Below are positions 1 to 8,600 of a DNA stretch of 48,340 nt, one piece after another. The position numbers and the translations under genes are program-made. Every line of letters begins with the position of its first letter. Position 1 is the stretch's first letter. This DNA comes from a virus: the IMG/VR virus record IMGVR_UViG_3300032047_000027, positions 1-48,340 of that record; one strand, 5' to 3'. The notes under the pieces are model-generated. The model had not been told where the DNA came from, searched no databases, and saw only the letters and a list, made by a program, of their open reading frames with translations.

Positions 1-2
1 AC

Positions 3-152
3 TCTGTTGCAGAGTATGAAGAATTCAAAAAAACTTTCACCAATCGTGTCGATCTACCGGGTCAGTCTCTGACCTCTAAGGATTCAATTGAATCCAATGT
101 GGTTAGTGACGCACCTAAGCACGTAGAGAAATCTACAAATAAGGAGACGAAA
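3..152 (+). CDS. C-terminal part of an upstream ORF in frame with the capsid gene (partial)
   Basis: The capsid reading frame stays open without any stop from the left edge of the window to the capsid ATG at 153. The translated segment (SVAEYEEFKKTFTN, then RVDLPGQSLTSKD) is hydrophilic and reads like real protein. It may be the tail of a prohead protease or scaffold gene that runs straight into the capsid gene, or an N-terminal extension of the capsid protein itself. The gene order of HK97-type phages (portal, protease, capsid) makes a protease the best guess, but nothing here is diagnostic. Its start lies outside the window. Confidence 0.45.
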
Positions 153-1643
153 ATGTCGGAAGATAATACTCCCGCAATCGACTTGGAAGCATTTGCTAAG
201 AAAGTAGCTGATGAAACTGCTGCTAAAATTGCAATGAAACAAGCCGAACAAAAATCTGCTGAAGAAGCCGAAGCGAAAGCCCAAGCCGAAGCCGTAGAGC
301 AAAAAGCTGCTCAAGAAGAGCAAGTTAAATCAACTATCCGTACTGGTATTGAAACTGGTGCAGAAAAACTTATGGCTGATGTTGAAGCCAAATTAGCTGA
401 AAAAGACGCTAAACTTGAAGAAGTTATGGGTCAATTTGGCAAAGACCTCGAAGAGAAGCAAGCAGAAATCGAAGCTATGCAAAATAGTAAGAGATCTTTT
501 TCTCAACGTGGTTCAGACCTAAATGCCTTTGGTAGAGACTTCCTTGGCGCACATATCTTAGGTAAAATTACTGGTAAAGGCTATGATACTAACCATGCTC
601 GTTCCGTTATGGAAAAAGCGGGTGTAGCATACACAGGTAATACTAATGATACTGGCAAGTTAGATACTTTATCTCAAGCTGCTTTCCAAGAAGAAATGGT
701 ATTAGAGCAAAAAGTGGCCGGTATTTTTCGTGAGCTTGCTGTAACTTCAGGTGCAACTGTAATTCCTACAGTTACTGATACTAACACCGCTACTTTCTCT
801 GCAGGTGGTTTGGAAACAGGTTACTTAACTAACCGTACTGTTGGTACCGCTAATAGCTATGATATGGCAACTGTTACTGCGTATGCAAATCGTTTAATCT
901 CAGGAACTTATATTCCTTCTGATACTGATGAGCAAACTTTTGTAACTATTCTACCTATGATTCAAAGCGCTTTAGCTCGTTCTCACGCTCGTGCAGTTGA
1001 TCAAGCAATCTTGTTTGGTACAGGTACTTTGAACCCTGGTGCAGCAGCAGGTACAACAACTAACTTTGTTGGTTTAGTAGGTAACTGTTCTGTGGATGGT
1101 TCCAACGCACTAAACACTGATAATACCGCTCACGGTGGTCTAGCTGCTGACTTATCTGGTTCTGTAGCGCGTGGTTCAGTTAACGCTATTACTGCTATGA
1201 ATGCACGTGCCGCAATGGGTAAGTATGGGGTTAATCCTGCAGATGTAGTATATCTCATGGGTACCGCAGCATACTTTAGTATGATTGATGATGTTGGTAA
1301 TGGTGCTGATTTTACTTCTATTGATGAAGTAGGTGCAGGCGCTACTAAGTTAACAGGTCAATTAGGTTCTGTTTATGGTTCTCCAGTAATCGTTACAGAT
1401 ATTCTTGATTCTGCAGACGGCGGTGCAGTGACAGTAGCTTCTGGTGTAGATACTGACTTTAAAGAGACTTCTCTTATTGCTGTTAACCGTAATGCATTCA
1501 TTATACCACGTCTTGGTGGTGTTAACATTGAATCGGATTACGAAGTTGCAGGCCAACGAACTGCTGTAGTTGCTAGCCAATCTCTTGGCTTCACTCAGTT
1601 AGAAGGTGGTACTTTAGCGGCTGTTCGAGTTACTACTGCATAA
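153..1643 (+). CDS. Major capsid protein, HK97 fold, with N-terminal delta domain
   Basis: This is the shell-forming protein of the head. The start at ATG 153 is chosen because AAGGAG lies at 141-146, ideally spaced; an in-frame GTG at 99 has no such site. Residues 1 to about 110 are Glu/Ala/Lys-rich and predicted coiled coil, typical of the scaffolding delta domain removed by the prohead protease. The rest (from about SKRSFSQRGSDLN) has the HK97 pattern: an N-arm, an E-loop region, then a long Gly/Ala/Thr-rich core ending in VASQSLGFTQLEGGTLAAVRV. At 496 residues it fits delta-domain capsid proteins. An intrinsic terminator follows directly, so the gene can be expressed in excess over those downstream. 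The frame is open upstream to the window edge, so a longer fusion product is possible. Confidence 0.9.
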   Translation: MSEDNTPAIDLEAFAKKVADETAAKIAMKQAEQKSAEEAEAKAQAEAVEQKAAQEEQVKSTIRTGIETGAEKLMADVEAKLAEKDAKLEEVMGQFGKDLEEKQAEIEAMQNSKRSFSQRGSDLNAFGRDFLGAHILGKITGKGYDTNHARSVMEKAGVAYTGNTNDTGKLDTLSQAAFQEEMVLEQKVAGIFRELAVTSGATVIPTVTDTNTATFSAGGLETGYLTNRTVGTANSYDMATVTAYANRLISGTYIPSDTDEQTFVTILPMIQSALARSHARAVDQAILFGTGTLNPGAAAGTTTNFVGLVGNCSVDGSNALNTDNTAHGGLAADLSGSVARGSVNAITAMNARAAMGKYGVNPADVVYLMGTAAYFSMIDDVGNGADFTSIDEVGAGATKLTGQLGSVYGSPVIVTDILDSADGGAVTVASGVDTDFKETSLIAVNRNAFIIPRLGGVNIESDYEVAGQRTAVVASQSLGFTQLEGGTLAAVRVTTA

Positions 1644-1668
1644 TAGTATTATACTATTACTTAACTTC

Positions 1669-1695
1669 GGGGTGGTTCGCCACCCCCAAGTTTTT
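1669..1695 (+). terminator. Intrinsic terminator after the capsid gene
   Basis: GGGGTGG at 1669-1675 pairs perfectly with CCACCCC at 1680-1686 around a TTCG tetraloop, followed by a T tract at 1691-1695. No promoter is seen between it and the next gene, so partial read-through must feed the connector genes. Confidence 0.85.
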
Positions 1696-1712
1696 ACTAA
1701 TGGACTTATAAG

Positions 1713-2285
1713 ATGGCAGATTTAATATCTTTAAATGACTACAAAGAACTCGAAGGGGTAACAAATACTCAGCATGATGCTCGTACTGAGGTTATCATTG
1801 ATTCTGTGAGTCAATTAGTAAAAACTTACTGTGGAAATAGTATTATTGATTTTTCTTCTACTCCTAAAGTAGAAACACTTTCAATAAATTATTCTACTAC
1901 ATCTATACAACTAACAGAGAGTCCAGTTATAGAAATTCAAGCAAGTGGAGTAAAAGAACGAAATGATATGGCAAGTTCTTACACTGTTTTAGCTACGACA
2001 GATTTTGAGCTAGACAAAACCACAGATACTTTATACAGAATTAGTGGAAGTCAGTATAAAAACTGGGCACAAGGAATAAACGCAATAGAAATTACTTATA
2101 CTGCAGGCTACACAACAACACCTGCAGATTTAAAACTAGCGGTGGCGGACTTAGTAACTCACTATTTGAAAGGTGAGCATAAAGAGCGCAGAACTATTCA
2201 AGGCGCTACTATACAAAACCAAAAAAGCAGCATAGTATTTCCAGATCATATTAAGAGAGTACTAGATTTATATAAAACTTACTAA
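1713..2285 (+). CDS. Head-tail connector/adaptor protein (gp6-like)
   Basis: This 190-residue protein is probably the adaptor ring that sits under the portal and joins head to tail. The N-terminus (LISLNDYKELEG) followed by a helical segment (RTEVIIDSVSQLVKTYC), a beta-rich middle and a C-terminal helix (ADLKLAVADLVTHYLKGE) is the layout of HK97 gp6-like connectors. The phrase EITYTAGYTTTPADLK is very typical of that family. Position directly after the capsid gene agrees. Its stop overlaps the next start (TAATG), so the two are translationally coupled. The ribosome site is weak. Confidence 0.75.
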   Translation: MADLISLNDYKELEGVTNTQHDARTEVIIDSVSQLVKTYCGNSIIDFSSTPKVETLSINYSTTSIQLTESPVIEIQASGVKERNDMASSYTVLATTDFELDKTTDTLYRISGSQYKNWAQGINAIEITYTAGYTTTPADLKLAVADLVTHYLKGEHKERRTIQGATIQNQKSSIVFPDHIKRVLDLYKTY

Positions 2286-3631
2286 TGTCTAAAGGGTCTC
2301 AATTAAAGTTTTTAAGAAAACTACACGAGGAGTTAGCTATGGGCTCTAAGGAGTACAGAAGAAATGTTGCTAACTTTCAAACTCATACATTTAGTTTGAG
2401 AGGAAGAGAGCTTAATAAAGCAATAAGGGCGTTAATTGGAGCTTACTTTCCAAATGCTACTAAAACGAAGCAAGATAAAGTAGTAAAAAGATGCCAACCT
2501 GCAATGAATAAGTTTATTAAGGCAGTAGGTCAAAAAGTAAAAAGAACATCTGTAACTAGTGACGGTATACATAGTGTAAAAGTAACAAAAAGAACCGTAA
2601 TAGCTACTTTTGACGCTACTGGGGGCAATAGGTACGAAAAAGTATATAACCAATATGCTCGTGGTGCAAACTATGTAAAAACTTTTACTAACGAAATACT
2701 AGATATATTCCAAGAAGAGTTTGGAGCAGTGCCGGGAAAAGAGGTAGACGGTAAACTAGTAGAGGTAGAGGCAGGGGATATATTTAACCTGGAACACGCG
2801 CACCAAAGAGGGTCGCTAGAAAGTTTGGTAAAAGATTCTATTAGTAACGCGGTAGCTGATTCTGAAAAACATACTAAAGCAGAGGTAAATAAGTTTTTTG
2901 ATAAAAATGGTATAAGCTTAGAGCTAATAAGAGATACAAAAACTGATACAATGCAGGTCTTTTTAGGTTCAAAGATAATAAACCTAGAAGAAGCCGCAAT
3001 TAGTAACGCAGAAGTACAAAAGTTGAACGCAGCCTTAGAAAAAGCCATACGACAGCTAGAATCAAATGGTAATAAATTAAGTTATATGGAAGGCTCTCCC
3101 TCTTTTGCAGAGGTAAAAGAACTAGATGCAACAGAAAAAGTTTTAGCGAGTTTCAGAAATAAAAAAGGTCATAAAGTATCTAAAAAAGAAAAAGTACGAA
3201 AAGGCAAAAGCAGTTCCAAACTAGATGTATCATCTGCTAAAAACTTAGGAACTCCTTTAGCTAAAAAGAAGTTAAAAAAGAGAAAAGCTAAAAAGTCAAA
3301 GGCTGGAGCAGCTTCCACACCTTTACAGCTAGTAGCTTCCTTAAACAAAGTTCTACCTGGTGCTATTAGAAAGAATATGAACGAGCCAGCATTAGTAAAC
3401 AGAAGTGGCAGATTCGCGGATAGTGTAGAAGTAACAGACGTTATAACTACGAAAAAAGGTTTTCCTAGTATCGGTTATACTTATGACAGAGACAACTACG
3501 GACAATATGAAATAACTAGTGGATCGAGATTTGCAGATGCACAACGAGACCCAAGAAAGCTTATAGACGGGTCTATAAGAGAAATAGCGGCAAAAGCAGC
3601 GATCGGAAGATTTTTTACTAGGAGAAATTAA
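2285..3631 (+). CDS. Probable neck or tail-completion structural protein, lysine-rich
   Basis: This 448-residue protein has no family I can name firmly. It is very basic, with a Lys-rich block around residues 290-340 (KKKLKKRKAKKSKAG). The last 100 residues (RSGRFADSVEV, GSRFADAQRDPRKLIDGSIREIA) resemble the ends of minor head-tail joining or tail-completion proteins (HK97 gp10/lambda gpZ type). It sits between the adaptor and the tail-terminator gene and overlaps both by one base, which is where head-closure and tail-completion proteins are encoded. It is longer than usual for that role. A DNA-contacting function for the basic block is inference only. Confidence 0.5.
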   Translation: MSKGSQLKFLRKLHEELAMGSKEYRRNVANFQTHTFSLRGRELNKAIRALIGAYFPNATKTKQDKVVKRCQPAMNKFIKAVGQKVKRTSVTSDGIHSVKVTKRTVIATFDATGGNRYEKVYNQYARGANYVKTFTNEILDIFQEEFGAVPGKEVDGKLVEVEAGDIFNLEHAHQRGSLESLVKDSISNAVADSEKHTKAEVNKFFDKNGISLELIRDTKTDTMQVFLGSKIINLEEAAISNAEVQKLNAALEKAIRQLESNGNKLSYMEGSPSFAEVKELDATEKVLASFRNKKGHKVSKKEKVRKGKSSSKLDVSSAKNLGTPLAKKKLKKRKAKKSKAGAASTPLQLVASLNKVLPGAIRKNMNEPALVNRSGRFADSVEVTDVITTKKGFPSIGYTYDRDNYGQYEITSGSRFADAQRDPRKLIDGSIREIAAKAAIGRFFTRRN

Positions 3632-4083
3632 TGGCAGCAAGAGACTATACAACTAGACGAAGTGCTATAACTAAAGCTCTTGCTGAAAAATTAAAAATTA
3701 TAGATGGTACTGGAGCTTTTCATACAAATCTATATGAAAATGTAGAACCCAGACTTTTGTTTTGGGATGAAGTAAATGATTTTCCTACTGTTCATCTAAA
3801 TGCAGGAGCAGAAACTAGGGAATATCAAGGTGGAGGGTATAAAGATAGATTTTTATCCCTAACAGTTCGTTGCTACGTTCAAGAAGAAAACGCTCCTGAA
3901 GCTTTGTCTGCCCTTATGGAAGATATAGAAACAGTAGTAGAAGAAAACGAAAGATTAGAGTATACTACTAGGTTAAACACTAAGGAGTATACACAACAAA
4001 TCTCAATCATGAGTATAAGTACTGATGAGGGGGTACTAGAGCCTTTAGGCGTAGGAGAGATCGAGCTAGAGGTTCGATACTAG
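3631..4083 (+). CDS. Tail terminator protein (gpU-like)
   Basis: This 150-residue protein matches the size and layout of tail terminators, which cap the growing tube and dock it to the head. A first helix (TRRSAITKALAEKLKII) is followed by a line on the value being compared (FPTVHLNAGAETREY), then a beta-strand and helix pair (LSLTVRCYVQEENAPEALSALMEDIETVVEE) and a final strand pair ending in GEIELEVRY. Known gpU-like proteins share this alternating fold. It lies immediately before the tube gene and its ATG overlaps the previous stop; GGAG at 3621-3624 is its ribosome site. Confidence 0.7.
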   Translation: MAARDYTTRRSAITKALAEKLKIIDGTGAFHTNLYENVEPRLLFWDEVNDFPTVHLNAGAETREYQGGGYKDRFLSLTVRCYVQEENAPEALSALMEDIETVVEENERLEYTTRLNTKEYTQQISIMSISTDEGVLEPLGVGEIELEVRY

Positions 4084-4087
4084 AAAC

Positions 4088-4118
4088 AACTAACACGAAC
4101 AAATGTTCACGATTAGTT
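4088..4118 (+). other. Imperfect hairpin before the tail tube gene
   Basis: AACTAA at 4088-4093 pairs with TTAGTT at 4113-4118, and GAAC at 4097-4100 with GTTC at 4105-4108 around AAAT. There is no following T tract, so it is unlikely to be a complete terminator. It could be an mRNA stabilising or processing hairpin ahead of a highly expressed gene. Confidence 0.4.
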
Positions 4119-4146
4119 CTTTCAAGAAATCATAGGAGAAATAACT

Positions 4147-5550
4147 ATGGCAGCAAATAATTTATTTTTTAGTAGAGATACGAAACTCTACATAGAGCTT
4201 ATAGATAATGCCGGAGCAGCCCAAGGAGATGGTAGTGTCTGGGAAATACCAATTCTAGATGGCTATAGCTTTTCACAATCAACAAATACTTCAGAGATTA
4301 CATTATCTGAAGCAGCTTCTTCTACTGGTGCAAGTAGACGAGGCCGTAAAGTGTTTACTGATAACTTTGCCCCTGCAGAGTTTTCATTTTCAACTTATGT
4401 TCGACCAATCAAAAGCCCTGCTAGTACCAATGCGGGCGCAGGAGCTTGGGAAACTGCTAATGTTGCTAGTGTTTCACACCATGCAGTAGAAGAAGTTTTA
4501 TGGGCTTTATTTACTGGGGACTCAACTTTTACAAAAAGTGCGAACACTACTGCGGCAGCTTGGAATGATAGTATTGCAAATGGAACTACAAGTATGGTCG
4601 TTGACTTTTCTGCATCAAACAAGTCGCAGTTAGGTAGAGCAAATTTATATTTTGTAATGGGTGGAGACCAATCTATTGTTTCTACAACACTAGATGCAGC
4701 AGCTAGCGCAGGCCAAAAAGTTGTTCCTGTTGCATCTACTACAGGTATTAAACAAGGCGACTATATGCGATTTGTTGGAGACGATGTTTCAACAAATAGC
4801 GGAGACAATGTAGTGTTTGAAGTAGATACTATTGACCCTGGTGCGGGCACTGTTACCTTGAAGAGTAATATTCCAAATACTATTGCAAATTCTACCGCAG
4901 TAACTTTCAGTAGCGCTCAAGTTTACAAACTTCCTGGTTCTGTTTTAAACGAAGTTAGTGTTGACTTTGACTTAGAGGGTATTGCTACTCTAAACTGGTC
5001 AGGCATGGCAGATATTATCGAAGAAGCTTTCTCTGCTCCAGCCGCCACAATTTATGAAGGAATTACATCTACAAATAACTTTATTCGAAATAAAATCTCC
5101 ACTCTTGCACTAGTTAGTAGTGCAACTGCTGTTCCTGCTAGTCATACTTATGATATTACACTAACTGGCGGTAATATTACAATGACGAATAACATTACTT
5201 TCCTAACTCCAGAAGAGATAGGTACTGTAAATAAGCCAATCGGCCATGTTACAGGAACTCGTAGTATTACAGGTAGCTTTACTTGTTACTTAAATACTGC
5301 GGCTAAAGGTAGTGCGGACTTGTTCCAAGATATAATGAGCGCAACAACTGTTGTTACTCATGATTATAGTGCCACTTTAAATATGGGAGGTACAACAGGG
5401 CCTTGCGTAGCATTCACTATGCCTCAGGCTCACGTATCTCTACCAGCAATTAATATCGAAGACGTTATTTCTGTAGAGGTAACTTTTGATGCGTTACCTT
5501 CATCAATTCCAAATACTGATGAGATAACAATTACATACAAAGGTGCTTAA
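4147..5550 (+). CDS. Major tail tube protein
   Basis: Polymerises to form the tail tube through which DNA passes. The 467 residues contain two related tube-like halves: an N-terminal part (TKLYIELIDNAG, then AEFSFSTYVRPIK and VEEVLWALFTGDS) and a C-terminal part (GTRSITGSFTCYL, AFTMPQAHVSLPAINIEDVISVEVTFDALPS shown here as family-typical strands). A bacterial Ig-like or beta insert lies between them (about 180-260). A two-domain tube protein of this size is like T5 pb6, which forms trimeric rings; that comparison is from known families. AGGAGA precedes the ATG, and a strong terminator follows at 5571. Two paralogues lie downstream (5605 and 10043), but this one, being smallest in elaboration and followed by its own terminator, is the best candidate for the main tube subunit. 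Confidence 0.8.
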   Translation: MAANNLFFSRDTKLYIELIDNAGAAQGDGSVWEIPILDGYSFSQSTNTSEITLSEAASSTGASRRGRKVFTDNFAPAEFSFSTYVRPIKSPASTNAGAGAWETANVASVSHHAVEEVLWALFTGDSTFTKSANTTAAAWNDSIANGTTSMVVDFSASNKSQLGRANLYFVMGGDQSIVSTTLDAAASAGQKVVPVASTTGIKQGDYMRFVGDDVSTNSGDNVVFEVDTIDPGAGTVTLKSNIPNTIANSTAVTFSSAQVYKLPGSVLNEVSVDFDLEGIATLNWSGMADIIEEAFSAPAATIYEGITSTNNFIRNKISTLALVSSATAVPASHTYDITLTGGNITMTNNITFLTPEEIGTVNKPIGHVTGTRSITGSFTCYLNTAAKGSADLFQDIMSATTVVTHDYSATLNMGGTTGPCVAFTMPQAHVSLPAINIEDVISVEVTFDALPSSIPNTDEITITYKGA

Positions 5551-5570
5551 TCGTTAAGCCAGCAATAGAT

Positions 5571-5594
5571 AGGGGCTTCGGCCCCTTTCTTTGG
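5571..5594 (+). terminator. Intrinsic terminator after the tail tube gene
   Basis: AGGGGC at 5571-5576 pairs with GCCCCT around a TTCG tetraloop, followed by TTCTTT. It ends only about 10 bases before the next start codon, so downstream genes depend on read-through. Confidence 0.85.
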
Positions 5595-5604
5595 ATTTTA
5601 TAAT

Positions 5605-8600
5605 ATGTCAGATACGTTTTACTTTGGTAAGGAACTTAAAGTATACCTAGAAAGCTCTAGTGGAAAGTACTGGCGTATTTCAGTGGAAGCCCCTCCTACT
5701 TTTAGTCAAAGTGCGGCTACTGAGAACGTCGCTGTACAAGCTATGCCACAAATTAATGCCTCTGCACAGACAAATTCAAGCTATACACTTAAAAACTTTA
5801 AAACAGAGTTTAATGCTGCAGAGTGGAGTTTTGTAACCAATATTCGACCATACAGTAATAGTGGAAATAAACAATCTGCAGAAAGTATTTTATGGGAATA
5901 CTTTACTGGCTCTAGCGAAGATGTTGCAGCTGCACATACAGATAATCAATTTTCTTTAAAAGAAACATACCCTACCTTTACCCTGCATTTCATATACTCT
6001 AATAATAAAGGGTATAAAATTACAGGCTGTACAGTTACAAAAGCCGATATAAATGTAGATACCGCCTCTGTAGGTAAAATAGCCTGGTCGGGGTCAGGGC
6101 TAAAACTAGAAGAGGCTGAGCTAGCCCCTCCTGCTCAGATAGAAAACTCTGCCCATTTAGCAGGTACTACATATCTTACAAACAAGTTTAGTACTCTTAC
6201 ATCTGCTCTTCCAGCAACTCCTCCAAGTGGGGGGCTTGTTTTAAATCAAACTGCATTTGGTACAACTCATGCAAACATGGATGATACAGGCAACACTATT
6301 TCCGCTGATAAAACTCAAAATTTTGGGATTAATTTCTGGGGCGTAGCCAATTCTAGCAGAGTAGTGTTTAATAAGAGTAGTTTTTCCAGCGCTAAAAATT
6401 GGAATGATTTTCACTATTTTGTTTTTGACACCAATCATACAGGTATAGGGTTAAATATTTACAATAAATATGTTACTGCAACTCTTAAAGATGGCGACCA
6501 AATAAAAATACAAAAAGATGCAAATAACTATGGCATATATGAAATCGAAAAGTATCATTTACCTCAAACAGATGAGACAGGAGGTAATGAAACTAGCGTT
6601 GGTCAAGCATTAGGATCTTTATCATTAAATAATTTAGCTGATAGCGGGTATATTAACAATGCAGTAGATGCAAGCCACTACTTTTTTCTAGCTCCACAAA
6701 CAGATAACTATAAAAATAATCATACAAATGTAACTAATTTTAATGCAAAGTTTGAAAAAACTGGTATGATCGTTTCTAAGGCTCAGAGTGTTAATTTATC
6801 AGATGGCACATCTAAATGGTTCGCAGGCTCACAAAGTATAGATCAATCAAAAACTGAGCATACTGTTAGCTCCGATGTAAGCAACTCCGCTGTAGTTCCT
6901 GTTACTTCTACTACTGGAGCTGCAGCTGGGGAAGGGTTTTACTGGCCAGGAATAGATTACACTACTTTGCAACATAATGATGTGAATGAGTGGGGCATAA
7001 AAATATCTTCTGTAGATTCTACTGCCAATACTTTAACTCTTACTGAACCTGTAACTATATCTAGCCAAACAAAGGTATATACCCACCTGCGCCCTCTTGA
7101 TCAAGCAGATATAGGCCACCCTGGCTATGTTAGCGCCACTCATGCTCACGCAGCCTTTGGCTCTGGTATTTGGTATGTACCAAAAGGATATGGTTCGAGA
7201 ATAACTCCTTTACATGATTTTGACGCAACCTACTATGCAGATGTTACAGGTACTTCTAGTAGCTCATCTTCAGGCGGCTACCAAGACGCAAGTTTAGGTT
7301 ACCTAACAGGAACCGCAACTAAATATGCTTCTACTTTTATCGCAGCCACTGCAGGCCAGGGTAAACGTATAAGAGCCACTAAAGCCTCGGTAGTAGGAGC
7401 AATTAAAGACGAAGGCTGCCTAGCGGCTAACTCTATGTTGGCGTCTAAAAGACTAGCACGCTTTTCACCAAGAGGACACCCCACGAAGTTTATATTGTTT
7501 GCTCCATATAGGCAGCCAACATATATTAAGGTGTACCAATATCTTCAAGCTCCTGTAACTACTAAATTTGTAAAAAAGAGTGATAACTCAGGCTACTATC
7601 AATCAGATGGAAGCACAGAGATTACTGCTTATGAGCCTACAATCCCTGCAAATATGTGGTTGAATCAAGAGGAGCTAAGCTTTAGCTTACCCTTAAACGA
7701 CTCGGATATAAACAATGCAACAGAAGAAAATGCGGCTTATATTATTGAGTCTGATACTGAGTTGTGTGGACTTGCGTTTGGCCAAGACACTTTTGATGGT
7801 CAAAGCGGAGATGAAGACTGGTGGCCTTTAGCTCCTATGACGAATAACTCGGATAAGATAGTGACCGATGATAGTGATAACTATTATATCCTTATAGACC
7901 ATGAGGCAGGTAGTGCAAATATAAGCTTATCTGATACTTTGAACTCAGGTATTAATAATAGAATGAAGACTGGTAGAATATCTGTGTCTGGGCACACAGG
8001 AGAGTTTGCTGTATTTCAAGTTGCAGATGGGTCAGGAGGAGATGGCATGCCTTATCTTCCTGCAACTAAACTAGGAGATACTTATGTATGGCCGGAAGCA
8101 ATTCTTAATCAGTACGAAATTAGTGCTTATTTTCCTGACTATACTGCGGGTACTGGAAATGGATATACTACTGCAAATATTTATGTTCGTACGGCAGCCC
8201 AAAAAGCTACAAAGGATGGAGGGGCAGGAGAAAGTGAAGGAATAGATGGTACTTCAGGTACTTATATTTATAAGCATGCAGTAACTGGAGACAGTACTTC
8301 TCTAACTGCTCCTAAGGTGATGAGAGGGGACAGAACGGGACTTACTCACCCAGACGTAACTATAGAAATTTCTTCTACTGGAACAATTAATGCAGGTAAT
8401 GCAATAAGTATTACTAGTTTATCAACTATTACGGGAGTTCGAGGGGGTCGTTTTCAGTTAAATGGAACAGGGCCTTATTATCATATTATAGACGCCGATG
8501 CAGGAAATAATGAAATTTATCTAGAAGAAAATATAACTCTTGGAGGATCTGCCCAAAACATAACAATATCAACTCAGTTTCTAGAGAATATGACGGGACC

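Noticed and set aside
5599-5604. TATAAT just before the giant tail gene
   Set aside because: No -35 hexamer at 16-18 bases upstream (that place is the terminator stem), and it touches the start codon, so a promoter is unlikely.
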